Shown in pieces: positions 57,614 to 64,000 of a stretch of DNA of 64,000 bases; the first letter of the stretch is position 1, and each line of letters starts with the position of its first letter. The notes under the pieces were generated by a model that did not search any database, was not told the DNA's origin, and was given only the letters and a program-made list of their open reading frames with translations. This stretch comes from Xenophilus aerolatus (lineage in GTDB: Bacteria; Pseudomonadota; Gammaproteobacteria; Burkholderiales; Burkholderiaceae_C). A program made the position numbers and the translations under genes. Location: positions 310,001-374,000 of the forward strand of contig JASCNX010000001.1 of NCBI GenBank assembly GCA_029968055.1, given 5' to 3'.

Positions 57614-58176
57614 GAACACGCCTCGCTGGATTGACGGATCCGGCCCCCACCGCTCACGCAGATGTAGGTGGCGGTGTCGCCGGGCGGGTCGGTGGCCCTC
57701 AGCGTGACGCCGAACGCCCCCAAATTGTTCGCCTCGCCCCAGCGGTTGAAGCTCAGGGATGCTTTCTGCACGCTGAGAGTGACGTTGACGCCCTTGGGCA
57801 CGGGGGAGGTCTGGAGAAGCGTGTCTCCTGCATTGCGTGCGCCGTCGCCATTGGCATCGACGAACAGCTCCCAGCCACAACTCCAGTCCGGGTTGCCCGC
57901 GCTCGTGGTGCAACCGGTGGCCGTGGATTTCCGGAGTGTGACGTTGCCGCCGCGCTTGATGCCCTCGACACGTGCGAGGTAGATGGTGGCAACCAAGTCT
58001 TCGACGGCCCGCCTGACGCGGTAGCGTCTGACCATGTCGGTGAACGACGGCAGCGCGAGCGCAGTCAAGACGGCCAGAATGGCCACCACGACCATCAATT
58101 CGATGGCCGTGAAGCCGCGTTGCGGCCCGTATTCCTCCCTGCGCTGCACCGCGATACGAGCGTATCGATGCAACAT
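57610..58176 (-). CDS. fimT: FimT/GspH-type pseudopilin
   Basis: This 188-residue prepilin has the cleavage site QRG/FTAIELMVVVAILAVLTALALPSF and the GspH/FimT body with VEGIKRGGNVTLRKS and CGWELFVDANGDG. FimT proteins have been linked to DNA binding in natural transformation. The ATG at 58176 is preferred to TTG/GTG codons at 58203/58200. It is the first gene of the pilus operon, downstream of the nrdR terminator. Confidence 0.9.
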   Translation of the reverse strand: MLHRYARIAVQRREEYGPQRGFTAIELMVVVAILAVLTALALPSFTDMVRRYRVRRAVEDLVATIYLARVEGIKRGGNVTLRKSTATGCTTSAGNPDWSCGWELFVDANGDGARNAGDTLLQTSPVPKGVNVTLSVQKASLSFNRWGEANNLGAFGVTLRATDPPGDTATYICVSGGGRIRQSSEACS

Positions 58177-58201
58177 GGCGGCGATGCTACGGCGCGCCAC
58201 C

Positions 58202-58220
58202 AAAAAAAGAAGCCGGCTTC
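58202..58220 (-). terminator. Probable intrinsic terminator of the glyA-nrdR transcript
   Basis: On the minus strand GAAGCCGGCTTC, a short palindrome, is followed by seven T residues. The real stem is only about 4 bp around a CCGG loop, so termination may be weak. It lies about 120 bp after the nrdR stop and just before fimT. Confidence 0.55.
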
Positions 58221-58338
58221 AGACAGGCGGCGTCGAATGCACGACGAATGGCGCGGTGCTCTGCCAAACGGGGCAGATCCCGCTACCTTGCGGCCCCGCG
58301 CCGGGTTCTGCCGCCACAGCCCTTTCACCCCAGCGCGC

Positions 58339-58782
58339 TCAGATGTCCTTCAAGAGCTGCCTGAACTCTTCGACATCCTCGAAGCTGCGGTACACCGATG
58401 CGAAGCGGACGTAAGCGACCTTGTCCAGCTTCTTCAACTCGCGCATCACCAGCTCCCCGAGCCTGTGCGAGGCGATTTCCCGGTCTGCGCTGGCGAGCAG
58501 CTTCTGTTCGATGCGAAGCAGGGCGTCGTCGATCTGTTCGATGCTCACGGGCCGCTTGCGCAAGGCCAGCATCATCGACGCACGTACCTTGCCGGCGTCG
58601 AAGTCGGCGCGGCTGCCGTCCTTCTTGACGACCACCGGGTAGTTGACATCCGGCCGCTCGTAGGTGGTGAAGCGCTTGTCGCAGGCGCCGCACTGGCGGC
58701 GGCGGCGCACGAAGTCGCCGTCTTCCGAGACGCGGGTCTCGACGACCTGCGTCTCGGGGTGGCCGCAGAAGGGGCACTTCAT
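58339..58782 (-). CDS. nrdR: Transcriptional repressor NrdR
   Basis: This 147-residue regulator represses ribonucleotide reductase genes in response to dATP/ATP. It has the N-terminal zinc ribbon [17 protein letters not shown] with a second CGACDKRF pair, and the ATP-cone domain [20 protein letters not shown]. The C-terminus [19 protein letters not shown] is typical. It follows glyA by 22 bp and is probably on the same riboswitch-controlled transcript. Confidence 0.97.
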   Translation of the reverse strand: MKCPFCGHPETQVVETRVSEDGDFVRRRRQCGACDKRFTTYERPDVNYPVVVKKDGSRADFDAGKVRASMMLALRKRPVSIEQIDDALLRIEQKLLASADREIASHRLGELVMRELKKLDKVAYVRFASVYRSFEDVEEFRQLLKDI

Positions 58783-58804
58783 ACCGCTGCGGCCACTCTC
58801 GTGC

Positions 58805-60049
58805 TCAACGGTAGACCGGGAAGCGGCTGGTCAAGGCGTGCACCTTGGCGCGCACCGACTCGATGTTGGCGGCGTCGCGCGGGTTGTCCAGCACGTCCGC
58901 GATCAGGTTCGCGGTGATGCGGGCCTCCTCGTCCTTGAAGCCGCGCGTGGTCATGGCCGGCGTCCCGACCCGCACGCCGCTGGTGACCATCGGCTTCTCG
59001 GGGTCCTTGGGGATCGCGTTCTTGTTGATGGTCATGTGGGCGCTGCCCAGCACGGCCTCGGCTTCCTTGCCGGTGATGCCCTTGGCGCGCAGGTCGACCA
59101 GCATCACGTGGCTCTGCGTGCCGCCGCTCACGATGCGCAGGCCGCGCTCGGTCAAGGTCCTGGCCACGATGTCCGCGTTCCTGACCACCTGTTGCTGGTA
59201 GCTCTTGAACTCTGGCGCCAGCGCTTCCTTGAAGGCCACGGCCTTGGCCGCGATCACGTGCATCAGCGGACCGCCCTGCAGGCCAGGGAAGATGGCGCTG
59301 TTGATCGCCTTTTCGTGCTGCGACTTCATCAGGATGATGCCGCCGCGCGGACCGCGCAGGCTCTTGTGCGTGGTGGACGTGACCACGTCCGCGTGCGGAA
59401 CCGGGTTGGGGTAGACACCCGCCGCGATGAGGCCGGCATAGTGGGCCATGTCGACCATGAAGATCGCGCCCACATCCTTCGCCACCTTGGCGAAACGCTC
59501 GAAATCGATGTGCAGGGAATACGCGGAGGCGCCAGCGATGATGAGCTTGGGGTGGTGCTCGTGTGCCTTGCGCTCCATCTCGTCGTAGTCGAGCACCTCG
59601 TTGGCGTCGAGGCCATAGCTCACCACGTTGAACCACTTGCCGCTCATGTTCAGCGGCATGCCGTGGGTTAGGTGGCCGCCTTCGGCCAGGCTCATGCCCA
59701 TGATGGTGTCGCCGGGCTTGAGGAAGGCCAGCATCACGGCTTCGTTGGCCGAGGCGCCGCAGTGGGCTTGCACGTTGGCGGCATCGGCGCCGAACAGTTG
59801 CTTGACGCGGTCGATGGCCAGCTGCTCGGCGATGTCGACGAACTCGCAGCCGCCGTAGTAGCGCTTGCCGGGATAGCCCTCGGCGTACTTGTTGGTGAGC
59901 TGGGAACCCTGCGCGGCCATGACGGCCGGCGAGGCGTAGTTCTCGCTGGCGATCAGCTCGATGTGGTGTTCCTGGCGGGCGTTTTCCTGCTGGATGGTGG
60001 CCCAGATCTCGGGGTCGGTCTGTTCGACCAGGATGTCGCGGTGGTACAT
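58805..60049 (-). CDS. glyA: Serine hydroxymethyltransferase
   Basis: This 414-residue PLP enzyme converts serine and tetrahydrofolate to glycine and methylene-THF. Motifs include [60 protein letters not shown] and the PLP-lysine block [14 protein letters not shown] (Lys near residue 229). GAAGGA precedes the ATG at 60049. Upstream lies a ZTP riboswitch, so expression rises when folate one-carbon units are short and ZTP/ZMP builds up. Confidence 0.98.
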   Translation of the reverse strand: MYHRDILVEQTDPEIWATIQQENARQEHHIELIASENYASPAVMAAQGSQLTNKYAEGYPGKRYYGGCEFVDIAEQLAIDRVKQLFGADAANVQAHCGASANEAVMLAFLKPGDTIMGMSLAEGGHLTHGMPLNMSGKWFNVVSYGLDANEVLDYDEMERKAHEHHPKLIIAGASAYSLHIDFERFAKVAKDVGAIFMVDMAHYAGLIAAGVYPNPVPHADVVTSTTHKSLRGPRGGIILMKSQHEKAINSAIFPGLQGGPLMHVIAAKAVAFKEALAPEFKSYQQQVVRNADIVARTLTERGLRIVSGGTQSHVMLVDLRAKGITGKEAEAVLGSAHMTINKNAIPKDPEKPMVTSGVRVGTPAMTTRGFKDEEARITANLIADVLDNPRDAANIESVRAKVHALTSRFPVYR

Positions 60050-60094
60050 GGCAGTCCTTCGATGAAGATGGTCCTTGCGGGTTCAAACCAGACA

Positions 60095-60222
60095 AGGGCT
60101 GCCCAGGCGAACGGCTGAACGCCTGCGGAGCAGGCGGTGCGCTTCCCAGTGGTCATTCCACGTCAGAGCAGGCGGCCGTCACCGTGGGTGAGGGCGCTGC
60201 GCCTATCGCCAGTCGCGCACGT
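60095..60222 (-). ncRNA. ZTP (pfl) riboswitch upstream of glyA
   Basis: On the minus strand the conserved aptamer parts occur in order: GCGCGACTGGCGAT (60218-60205), then CCACTGGGAAGCGC (60152-60139), then a linker hairpin CGCCTGC/GCAGGCG (60136-60119), then CGCCTGGGC (60109-60101). GTGCGC (60220-60215) pairs with GCGCAC (60142-60137) as P1. These match the pfl motif blocks of the form GACUGGCG, CCACnGGGnAGCG and CCGCCUGGGC. No terminator follows; the glyA Shine-Dalgarno lies in a small hairpin (CTTC, ATC, GAAG at 60067-60057), so control is probably translational. Confidence 0.88.
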
Positions 60223-60226
60223 CAGG

Positions 60227-60232
60227 AGTGTA
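60227..60232 (-). promoter_or_regulatory. -10 box of the glyA riboswitch transcript
   Basis: TACACT on the minus strand lies 6 bp before the first P1 base at 60220, the right place for a transcription start at the aptamer's 5' end. No good -35 was found at the usual distance (CCTGCG). Confidence 0.5.
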
Positions 60233-60239
60233 GCCGAGA

Positions 60240-60256
60240 GCCTGCATCCCGCAGGC
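60240..60256 (-). terminator. Hairpin after the lytic transglycosylase gene
   Basis: GCCTGC, GGGAT, GCAGGC forms a 6-bp stem 10 bp after the transglycosylase stop. It is not followed by a T-run (TCTCGGC), so it may be a weak or Rho-assisted terminator, or may overlap the glyA promoter. Confidence 0.35.
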
Positions 60257-60266
60257 CGCAGGCGCC

Positions 60267-61091
60267 TCAGGAGGCCGACAACAGGGCCACCTTCTGCTCG
60301 GCGCCTTCCGGCTTGGCAGGGGCCACCACGGGCAGGGGCTGCGGCCTCACATTGGGGGGCAGCGTCGGGACCGCGCGGCCGCCGGCCACCTGCTGCAGGC
60401 GCGCGTGCTCGGCGAGCACCTTGCCGGCATAGCCCCCGTCGTCCTCGAGATTCGCGGCGCCCACGTAGTAGCGCAGGCCGCCTTCGAGCGAGCCGGCGCG
60501 GGCGATGCATTCCTGCAGGACCTTCACGCCGACGCGCATGTTCGTGACCGGGTCGAAGGCGGTGAGGATGCCGCCGGCGCTTTCGTATTTGTCGCCGTGG
60601 ACGCGGGTCATGACCTGCATCAGGCCCTGGGCGCCGACGTGGCTCTGTGCGAACGGGTTGAAGCTCGATTCGACGGCCATGATGGCCAGGATGAGGGTCG
60701 GGTCGAGCTTGGTCTTGCCGCCGATCTCGTACGCCTCGGCCACCAGCACGCTCAGCGGTTCCACCGCGACGCGGTACTTCTTGCTGAGCCAGTAGGCCAC
60801 GGCGGCCTGCTGCTTCGGCAGTTCGGCCGGGCTCGCTGCCGTGGTCCGCTCGATCGCGTTGGGCTGGAGGTCGGTCGGCTCCGGCACGGGCTTGCGCGAC
60901 TCCACCCAGGCCACGAGCCGTTGCTCGCCGGCGTGCTGCAGGTCGGGGCGGGCGATCAGCGCGACGACGACGAACACCAGGGCCAGGCCGATGAGGGCGA
61001 AGCCGTTGTGCGTGATCTCGAAAAAGCCGTCGGCGATGTCGCCGGCCACAGTCCGCAGACTTCGGGCGCCGGCTTGCAGGGCCTGTCTCAT
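60267..61091 (-). CDS. Membrane-anchored lytic transglycosylase (SLT domain)
   Basis: This 274-residue protein has one N-terminal membrane segment (FALIGLALVFVVVALIA, about residues 31-47) and a periplasmic SLT domain. Its catalytic Glu is in MAVESSFNPFAQS and is followed by GAQGLMQVM. Other family blocks are FDPVTNMRVGVKVLQEC and GGLRYYVGA. It cleaves peptidoglycan glycan strands to anhydromuropeptides. The ATG at 61091 is preferred over the longer frame to 61292, because the helix then sits at the usual distance. A differently framed 367-residue reading of the same region is not used. Confidence 0.92.
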   Translation of the reverse strand: MRQALQAGARSLRTVAGDIADGFFEITHNGFALIGLALVFVVVALIARPDLQHAGEQRLVAWVESRKPVPEPTDLQPNAIERTTAASPAELPKQQAAVAYWLSKKYRVAVEPLSVLVAEAYEIGGKTKLDPTLILAIMAVESSFNPFAQSHVGAQGLMQVMTRVHGDKYESAGGILTAFDPVTNMRVGVKVLQECIARAGSLEGGLRYYVGAANLEDDGGYAGKVLAEHARLQQVAGGRAVPTLPPNVRPQPLPVVAPAKPEGAEQKVALLSAS

Positions 61092-61338
61092 TCTTCGCTC
61101 TTCCTTTCGGTGCGGTGTCGAGCGGGGACAGGCGCCGTGAGGTGGCGTCCGGCCTTGCATCGATACGTCGCTTGGATTGGTAGGAACCGGCGGGTGCTGC
61201 GGAGGTTTGCGCACTGTGCCGGTCTCGCCGGGGAGTCCGGCGGCGGTGGGGGCCCGAAAAGGACACAAGCGAAGTCCTGGGGCACCGCGCATTCTAAAAA
61301 CCGCTTAATACCTGGTCAATACTTAAGAATTCACTCTT
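61092..61338. other. Non-coding part of the gap upstream of the transglycosylase gene
   Basis: No gene is seen here. The right end (about 61290-61350) is sharply AT-rich, with TTAATA and TTAAGAATTCA, and probably carries promoters for the divergent transcripts on both sides. Confidence 0.55.
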
Positions 61339-61647
61339 TATGCTAATAGGGCATGTTCGAAGATCCCCATGGGCCGGCGCGGCGCGATAAAGAAATCGAC
61401 TTGCGCCGTCCTGTGCCAAGGCCTAATCTGGCGTTGCCTGTGCATTCAGGCGCTTGCCAAGGCCCAAGGATCGACGTGGCGTTTCCGCCCAACCGGTCTG
61501 CCAGCCGAGGCCCCCAACGGTGGCAATCTCTTGCCACCTGCAAGGGCGGAACCATTGACCTTCCGTCCGAGCAAAGAGATGGCAGCGGACTTGAGCCGGC
61601 CATCAAGCCCGGTGGCAAGACTTCACGGTCGAGCCGCCGGGCTTTTT
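61339..61647 (+). ncRNA. Candidate structured leader or small RNA
   Basis: An AT-rich promoter-like block (TATGCT at 61339-61344) is followed by about 300 bp with no recognisable protein and then a strong terminator. The RNA would fold: TTCCGCCC (61483-61490) pairs with GGGCGGAA (61544-61551), enclosing the perfect hairpin GGTGGCAA, TCTC, TTGCCACC (61519-61538). It does not match the 6S, tmRNA, RNase P, SRP or known riboswitch motifs I could recall. It is either an sRNA or an attenuator leader of the DUF748 gene. Confidence 0.45.
61605..61647 (+). terminator. Strong intrinsic terminator with no gene upstream
   Basis: AAGCCCGGTGGC (61605-61616) pairs with GCCGCCGGGCTT (61633-61644) in a 12-bp stem with one G-T wobble, followed by a TTTTT run that starts within the stem's last bases (61643-61647). 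It lies 44 bp before the DUF748 start, on the same strand. Confidence 0.85.
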
Positions 61648-61665
61648 CATTTGGGGGGAACAGCC

Positions 61666-61692
61666 ATGCACTTCGGGCACACTCAGCCGTGA
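61666..61692 (+). CDS. Tiny leader ORF (8 codons) coupled to the DUF748 gene
   Basis: After a G6AA Shine-Dalgarno-like sequence (61653-61660), ATG at 61666 opens MHFGHTQP and stops at TGA 61690-61692. The stop shares its A with the ATG of the large gene (TGATG). The large gene lacks its own Shine-Dalgarno, so reinitiation from this ORF may drive its translation. The same stop also ends an unsupported longer frame from 61369. Confidence 0.4.
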   Translation: MHFGHTQP

Positions 61693-64000
61693 TGAAGAAC
61701 GCTGCTTGGCTGACACAGAACAAATGGGGGCGGCGCGGGATCGTCGCGTTGGCGTCGATCCTGGCGTTGTGGGCGGTGCTCTGGCTGGCTGTCCCGCCCA
61801 TCGCCAAGAGCCAATTGCAGAAGATCGCCAGCGAAAAGCTCGGCCGCACGGTCACCGTCGGCAAGGTCGACTTCAAGCCCTGGAGCCTCGAGCTCACCAT
61901 CGACGAGTTGCGCATCGCGTCCGCGCAGGCGGGCGCACCGCCGCAGGTCGAAGTCCGCCGCCTGTATGCCGATGCCGAGTTGCAATCCGTGCTGCGACTG
62001 GCGCCGGTGATCGATGCCGTCAGCATCGAGGGGCCGACCGTGCGGCTTGCCCATTTGGCCGACGGCAGGTACGACATCGACGACATCCTGTCCCGTTTCG
62101 CGCCCAAGCCCGGCGATCCGCCACCGGGTGAGCCGCAGCGCTTCGCCATCTACAACATTGCCATCACCGGCGCCGCGGTCGATTTCGACGACCAGCCCGT
62201 CAAGCGCAAGCACGAATTGCGCGACCTCGAACTCAAGGTCCCGTTTATCAGCAACCTGGCGTCCAAGCGCGAGGTCAAGGTCGAGCCCAAGCTGGCGTTC
62301 GTGCTCAACGGCTCACGCTTCGACTCGTCCGCCTTCAGCACTCCCTTTGCCGACAACCGCAAGACCGACGCGCAACTGCGCTTCGCCGACCTGGACCTCG
62401 CGCCCTACCTGGGCTATGTCCCGAGCAGCCTGCCCGTGAAGGTGCTGGCCGGCACGCTGGGTGCCGACCTGAAGGTGGACTTCGAGCGCGCCAACGCGGC
62501 GGCGTTGAGCATCAGCGGCACCGTCGAGGCCCGCAACATCAAGGTGGCCGACGCGCAGGGCCGCGATCTGCTCGGCTTCGGTTCGCTCAAGATCGGCCTG
62601 GCCGACGTCCGCCCGCTGGACCGCAAGGTCCACCTGGGCAGCGTGGCGCTGGCCGACCCGCAATTGGCCGTGGCCCGCGACGCCGCCGGCAAGCTCAACC
62701 TGTTGGCCACCAACCCGGCCACCGGTGCGACGGAAAAGGTCGCGCCTCCCGCAGCAGCGGCGAGCGCTCCCGCCCAGAATGCGCCGCAACCTGCTGGCTG
62801 GGCAGTGCAGGTCGACAAGGTGGCGCTCCAGGGCGGCAGCGTGACCTGGCGCGACGAGACCACGCAGCCCGCCGCGGCCGTGCAGATCAAGGACATGCAG
62901 GTCGAGGCGAGCGACATCGTCTGGCCCATGGCGAAACCGGCGCGCTTCGGCGGCTCGCTCAACCTGGCGGGCGCGCCCTTCAAGTTCCAGGGCGAGGGGA
63001 CCGACCAGGCGGCGCAGGTCCGGACCGAGGTCGAGGCGCTGCCGCTCTCGCTGGCTGCTCCCTACCTGGCCAAGAGCCTCGAGCCCACGCTCGATGGCAG
63101 GCTGGGCGGCCAGGTCGATGTGGCCTGGGCGGCGCCCAACCTGCAGCTTCATGCCCGCAAGGTCTCGGTCGACAACCTGGCGCTGACGCAGGGCAAGACC
63201 GCCCTGGCGAGTGCCGGGCGCTTCGAGATTGCCGACGCGAAGGCCGACCTGACGGCCCACACGCTGGCGATCGCCAGCTTCACCGCGACCAACCCCAAGG
63301 TCCGCATCGAGCGCGATGGCGAAAAGCGCTGGATGTTCGAGCGCTGGATGCGCACGCCCGCGGGCGGCGGCGCCGCCCCCGTGGCCGCGCCCAAGGCGCC
63401 GGCCGCCGAGGCGGCGCCGGGCAGCGCCAAGCCCTGGCAACTCAGCATCGCCACGCTGGCCGTGGACAACGGCGCGGTCAGCTACGCCGACAAGGCCAAC
63501 GCCAGCACCCCGGTCGAGGTCGAGCTCACCGCGCTCAAGCTGAAGGTCAACAAGCTGGCGCCGGACACGGCGACGGTGTCGCCCGTCGAGCTGTCGGGCC
63601 GGCTCGGCGCGGGGCGCCGAGCCGATCCTGGCCGTTTCGACTTCAAGGGCCAGGTGGTGCTCAAGCCGCTGTCGGCCGAGGGGCGGCTGGAGACTTCGGC
63701 CATTCCCTCGCATGCCTTCAAGGCCTACTACGCCGACACGCTCAACGTCGACATCCGCCGCTCGTACACCAATTACCGCGGCACCGTGCGCTTCGCCCAG
63801 CTGCCGGCCGGCATCAGCCTCAAGCTGGCCGGCGACACGGCCATCGAGGACTTCCGCGCCAACAGCGCCACGCTCACGCAGAAGGGCAGCTTCGGCGACG
63901 GCAACCAGCAACTGCTGGGCTGGAAGGCGCTGAGCCTGCGCGGCCTGCAGGTCGACCTGTCGCCGGGCGCGCCGCTCAAGGTGGATGTGCGCGAGACCAC
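61692..64000 (+). CDS. AsmA-like/DUF748 family protein, N-terminal part
   Basis: The frame is open for 769 codons to the window edge. It has an N-terminal membrane anchor (GIVALASILALWAVLWLAVPPIA, about residues 15-37), then KLGRTVTVGKVDFKPWSLELTIDELRIA, the AsmA/DUF748 entry. Repeated beta-rich segments follow, with linkers rich in Ala and Pro near residues 350-370 and 555-580. Such proteins are long periplasmic barrels or bridges related to AsmA/TamB and thought to help lipid transport or outer-membrane homeostasis. The ATG at 61692 has no Shine-Dalgarno but overlaps a tiny upstream ORF. Confidence 0.88.
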   Translation, partial: MKNAAWLTQNKWGRRGIVALASILALWAVLWLAVPPIAKSQLQKIASEKLGRTVTVGKVDFKPWSLELTIDELRIASAQAGAPPQVEVRRLYADAELQSVLRLAPVIDAVSIEGPTVRLAHLADGRYDIDDILSRFAPKPGDPPPGEPQRFAIYNIAITGAAVDFDDQPVKRKHELRDLELKVPFISNLASKREVKVEPKLAFVLNGSRFDSSAFSTPFADNRKTDAQLRFADLDLAPYLGYVPSSLPVKVLAGTLGADLKVDFERANAAALSISGTVEARNIKVADAQGRDLLGFGSLKIGLADVRPLDRKVHLGSVALADPQLAVARDAAGKLNLLATNPATGATEKVAPPAAAASAPAQNAPQPAGWAVQVDKVALQGGSVTWRDETTQPAAAVQIKDMQVEASDIVWPMAKPARFGGSLNLAGAPFKFQGEGTDQAAQVRTEVEALPLSLAAPYLAKSLEPTLDGRLGGQVDVAWAAPNLQLHARKVSVDNLALTQGKTALASAGRFEIADAKADLTAHTLAIASFTATNPKVRIERDGEKRWMFERWMRTPAGGGAAPVAAPKAPAAEAAPGSAKPWQLSIATLAVDNGAVSYADKANASTPVEVELTALKLKVNKLAPDTATVSPVELSGRLGAGRRADPGRFDFKGQVVLKPLSAEGRLETSAIPSHAFKAYYADTLNVDIRRSYTNYRGTVRFAQLPAGISLKLAGDTAIEDFRANSATLTQKGSFGDGNQQLLGWKALSLRGLQVDLSPGAPLKVDVRET

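Noticed and set aside
60076-60094. GGTTCAAACC resembling a tRNA T-loop
   Set aside because: No acceptor stem, D-arm or anticodon arm surrounds it; it lies between the ZTP aptamer and glyA.
60163-61266. A 367-codon frame over the lytic transglycosylase
   Set aside because: It is offset from the frame encoding the clear SLT domain, and its sequence is low-complexity Arg/Pro/Ala.
61369-61692. A 107-codon + strand ORF before the DUF748 gene
   Set aside because: It shows no domain similarity and no Shine-Dalgarno, and it reads straight through a strong terminator hairpin, so a structured RNA is the better explanation. Its last 8 codons are kept as a separate small-ORF candidate.

Overview
The window is a high-GC stretch (about 70 percent) of a betaproteobacterial chromosome, most likely a member of the Burkholderiales close to Comamonadaceae such as Variovorax, Acidovorax or Hydrogenophaga. 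This is inferred from gene content and order (glyA-nrdR next to a fimT-pilVWXY1E cluster and a ribD-ribE-ribBX-ribH-nusB run), a monomeric isocitrate dehydrogenase, a TctC/Bug solute-binding protein and many LysR regulators. No rRNA, tRNA, CRISPR array, insertion sequence, integrase or phage gene was seen. Coding density is very high and most genes sit in tight operons with ATGA or GTGA stop/start overlaps.

Region 1 (1-9129) is amide and nitrogen acquisition. It holds the tail of a UrtE-type transporter ATPase, formamidase fmdA, an FmdB-type zinc ribbon, and further on aliphatic amidase amiE followed by an overlapping MoxR-type AAA+ ATPase and VWA protein of the NorQ/NorD (CbbQ/CbbO) kind. 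Between them is a catabolic insert: an FAD monooxygenase and a Bug protein, divergent from a LysR gene.

Region 2 (9163-23146) has monomeric NADP isocitrate dehydrogenase and a ten-gene minus-strand operon. The operon encodes a LIV-type ABC importer (SBP, H, M, G, F), two D-glutamate-cyclase-family hydro-lyases flanking PxpA, a fused PxpB-PxpC, and a biotin carboxylase with its own biotin carrier domain. A divergent FadR-type GntR gene faces it across a palindromic operator. The set reads as uptake and ATP/biotin-dependent opening of 5-oxoproline or a related cyclic amide.

Region 3 (23147-38098) is a mosaic of small units: VOC protein/LysR, class II aldolase plus HD-domain protein opposite a Crp/Fnr regulator, an orphan amino-acid-type SBP, a TonB_C lipoprotein, a COG3380-gluQ-trmB operon, LysR opposite a pirin-DoxX-flavodoxin-pirin cluster, trhO, and DUF2256 plus a TIGR01777 epimerase.

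Region 4 (38177-64000) is core housekeeping: dnaE, a JmjC-like protein, pip, ybgC-tolQRA (no tolB-pal follows), an aminotransferase, nusB and riboflavin genes, the type IV pilus minor pilin/PilY1 operon, nrdR, glyA under a ZTP (pfl) riboswitch, a lytic transglycosylase, a gene-free 600-bp stretch with a strong orphan terminator, and the start of a large AsmA/DUF748-type protein. Several genes here (dnaE, trhO, pip, and possibly trmB, ribE and a LysR gene) have a -10-like box 6-8 nt before the start codon and no Shine-Dalgarno, which suggests leaderless mRNAs.
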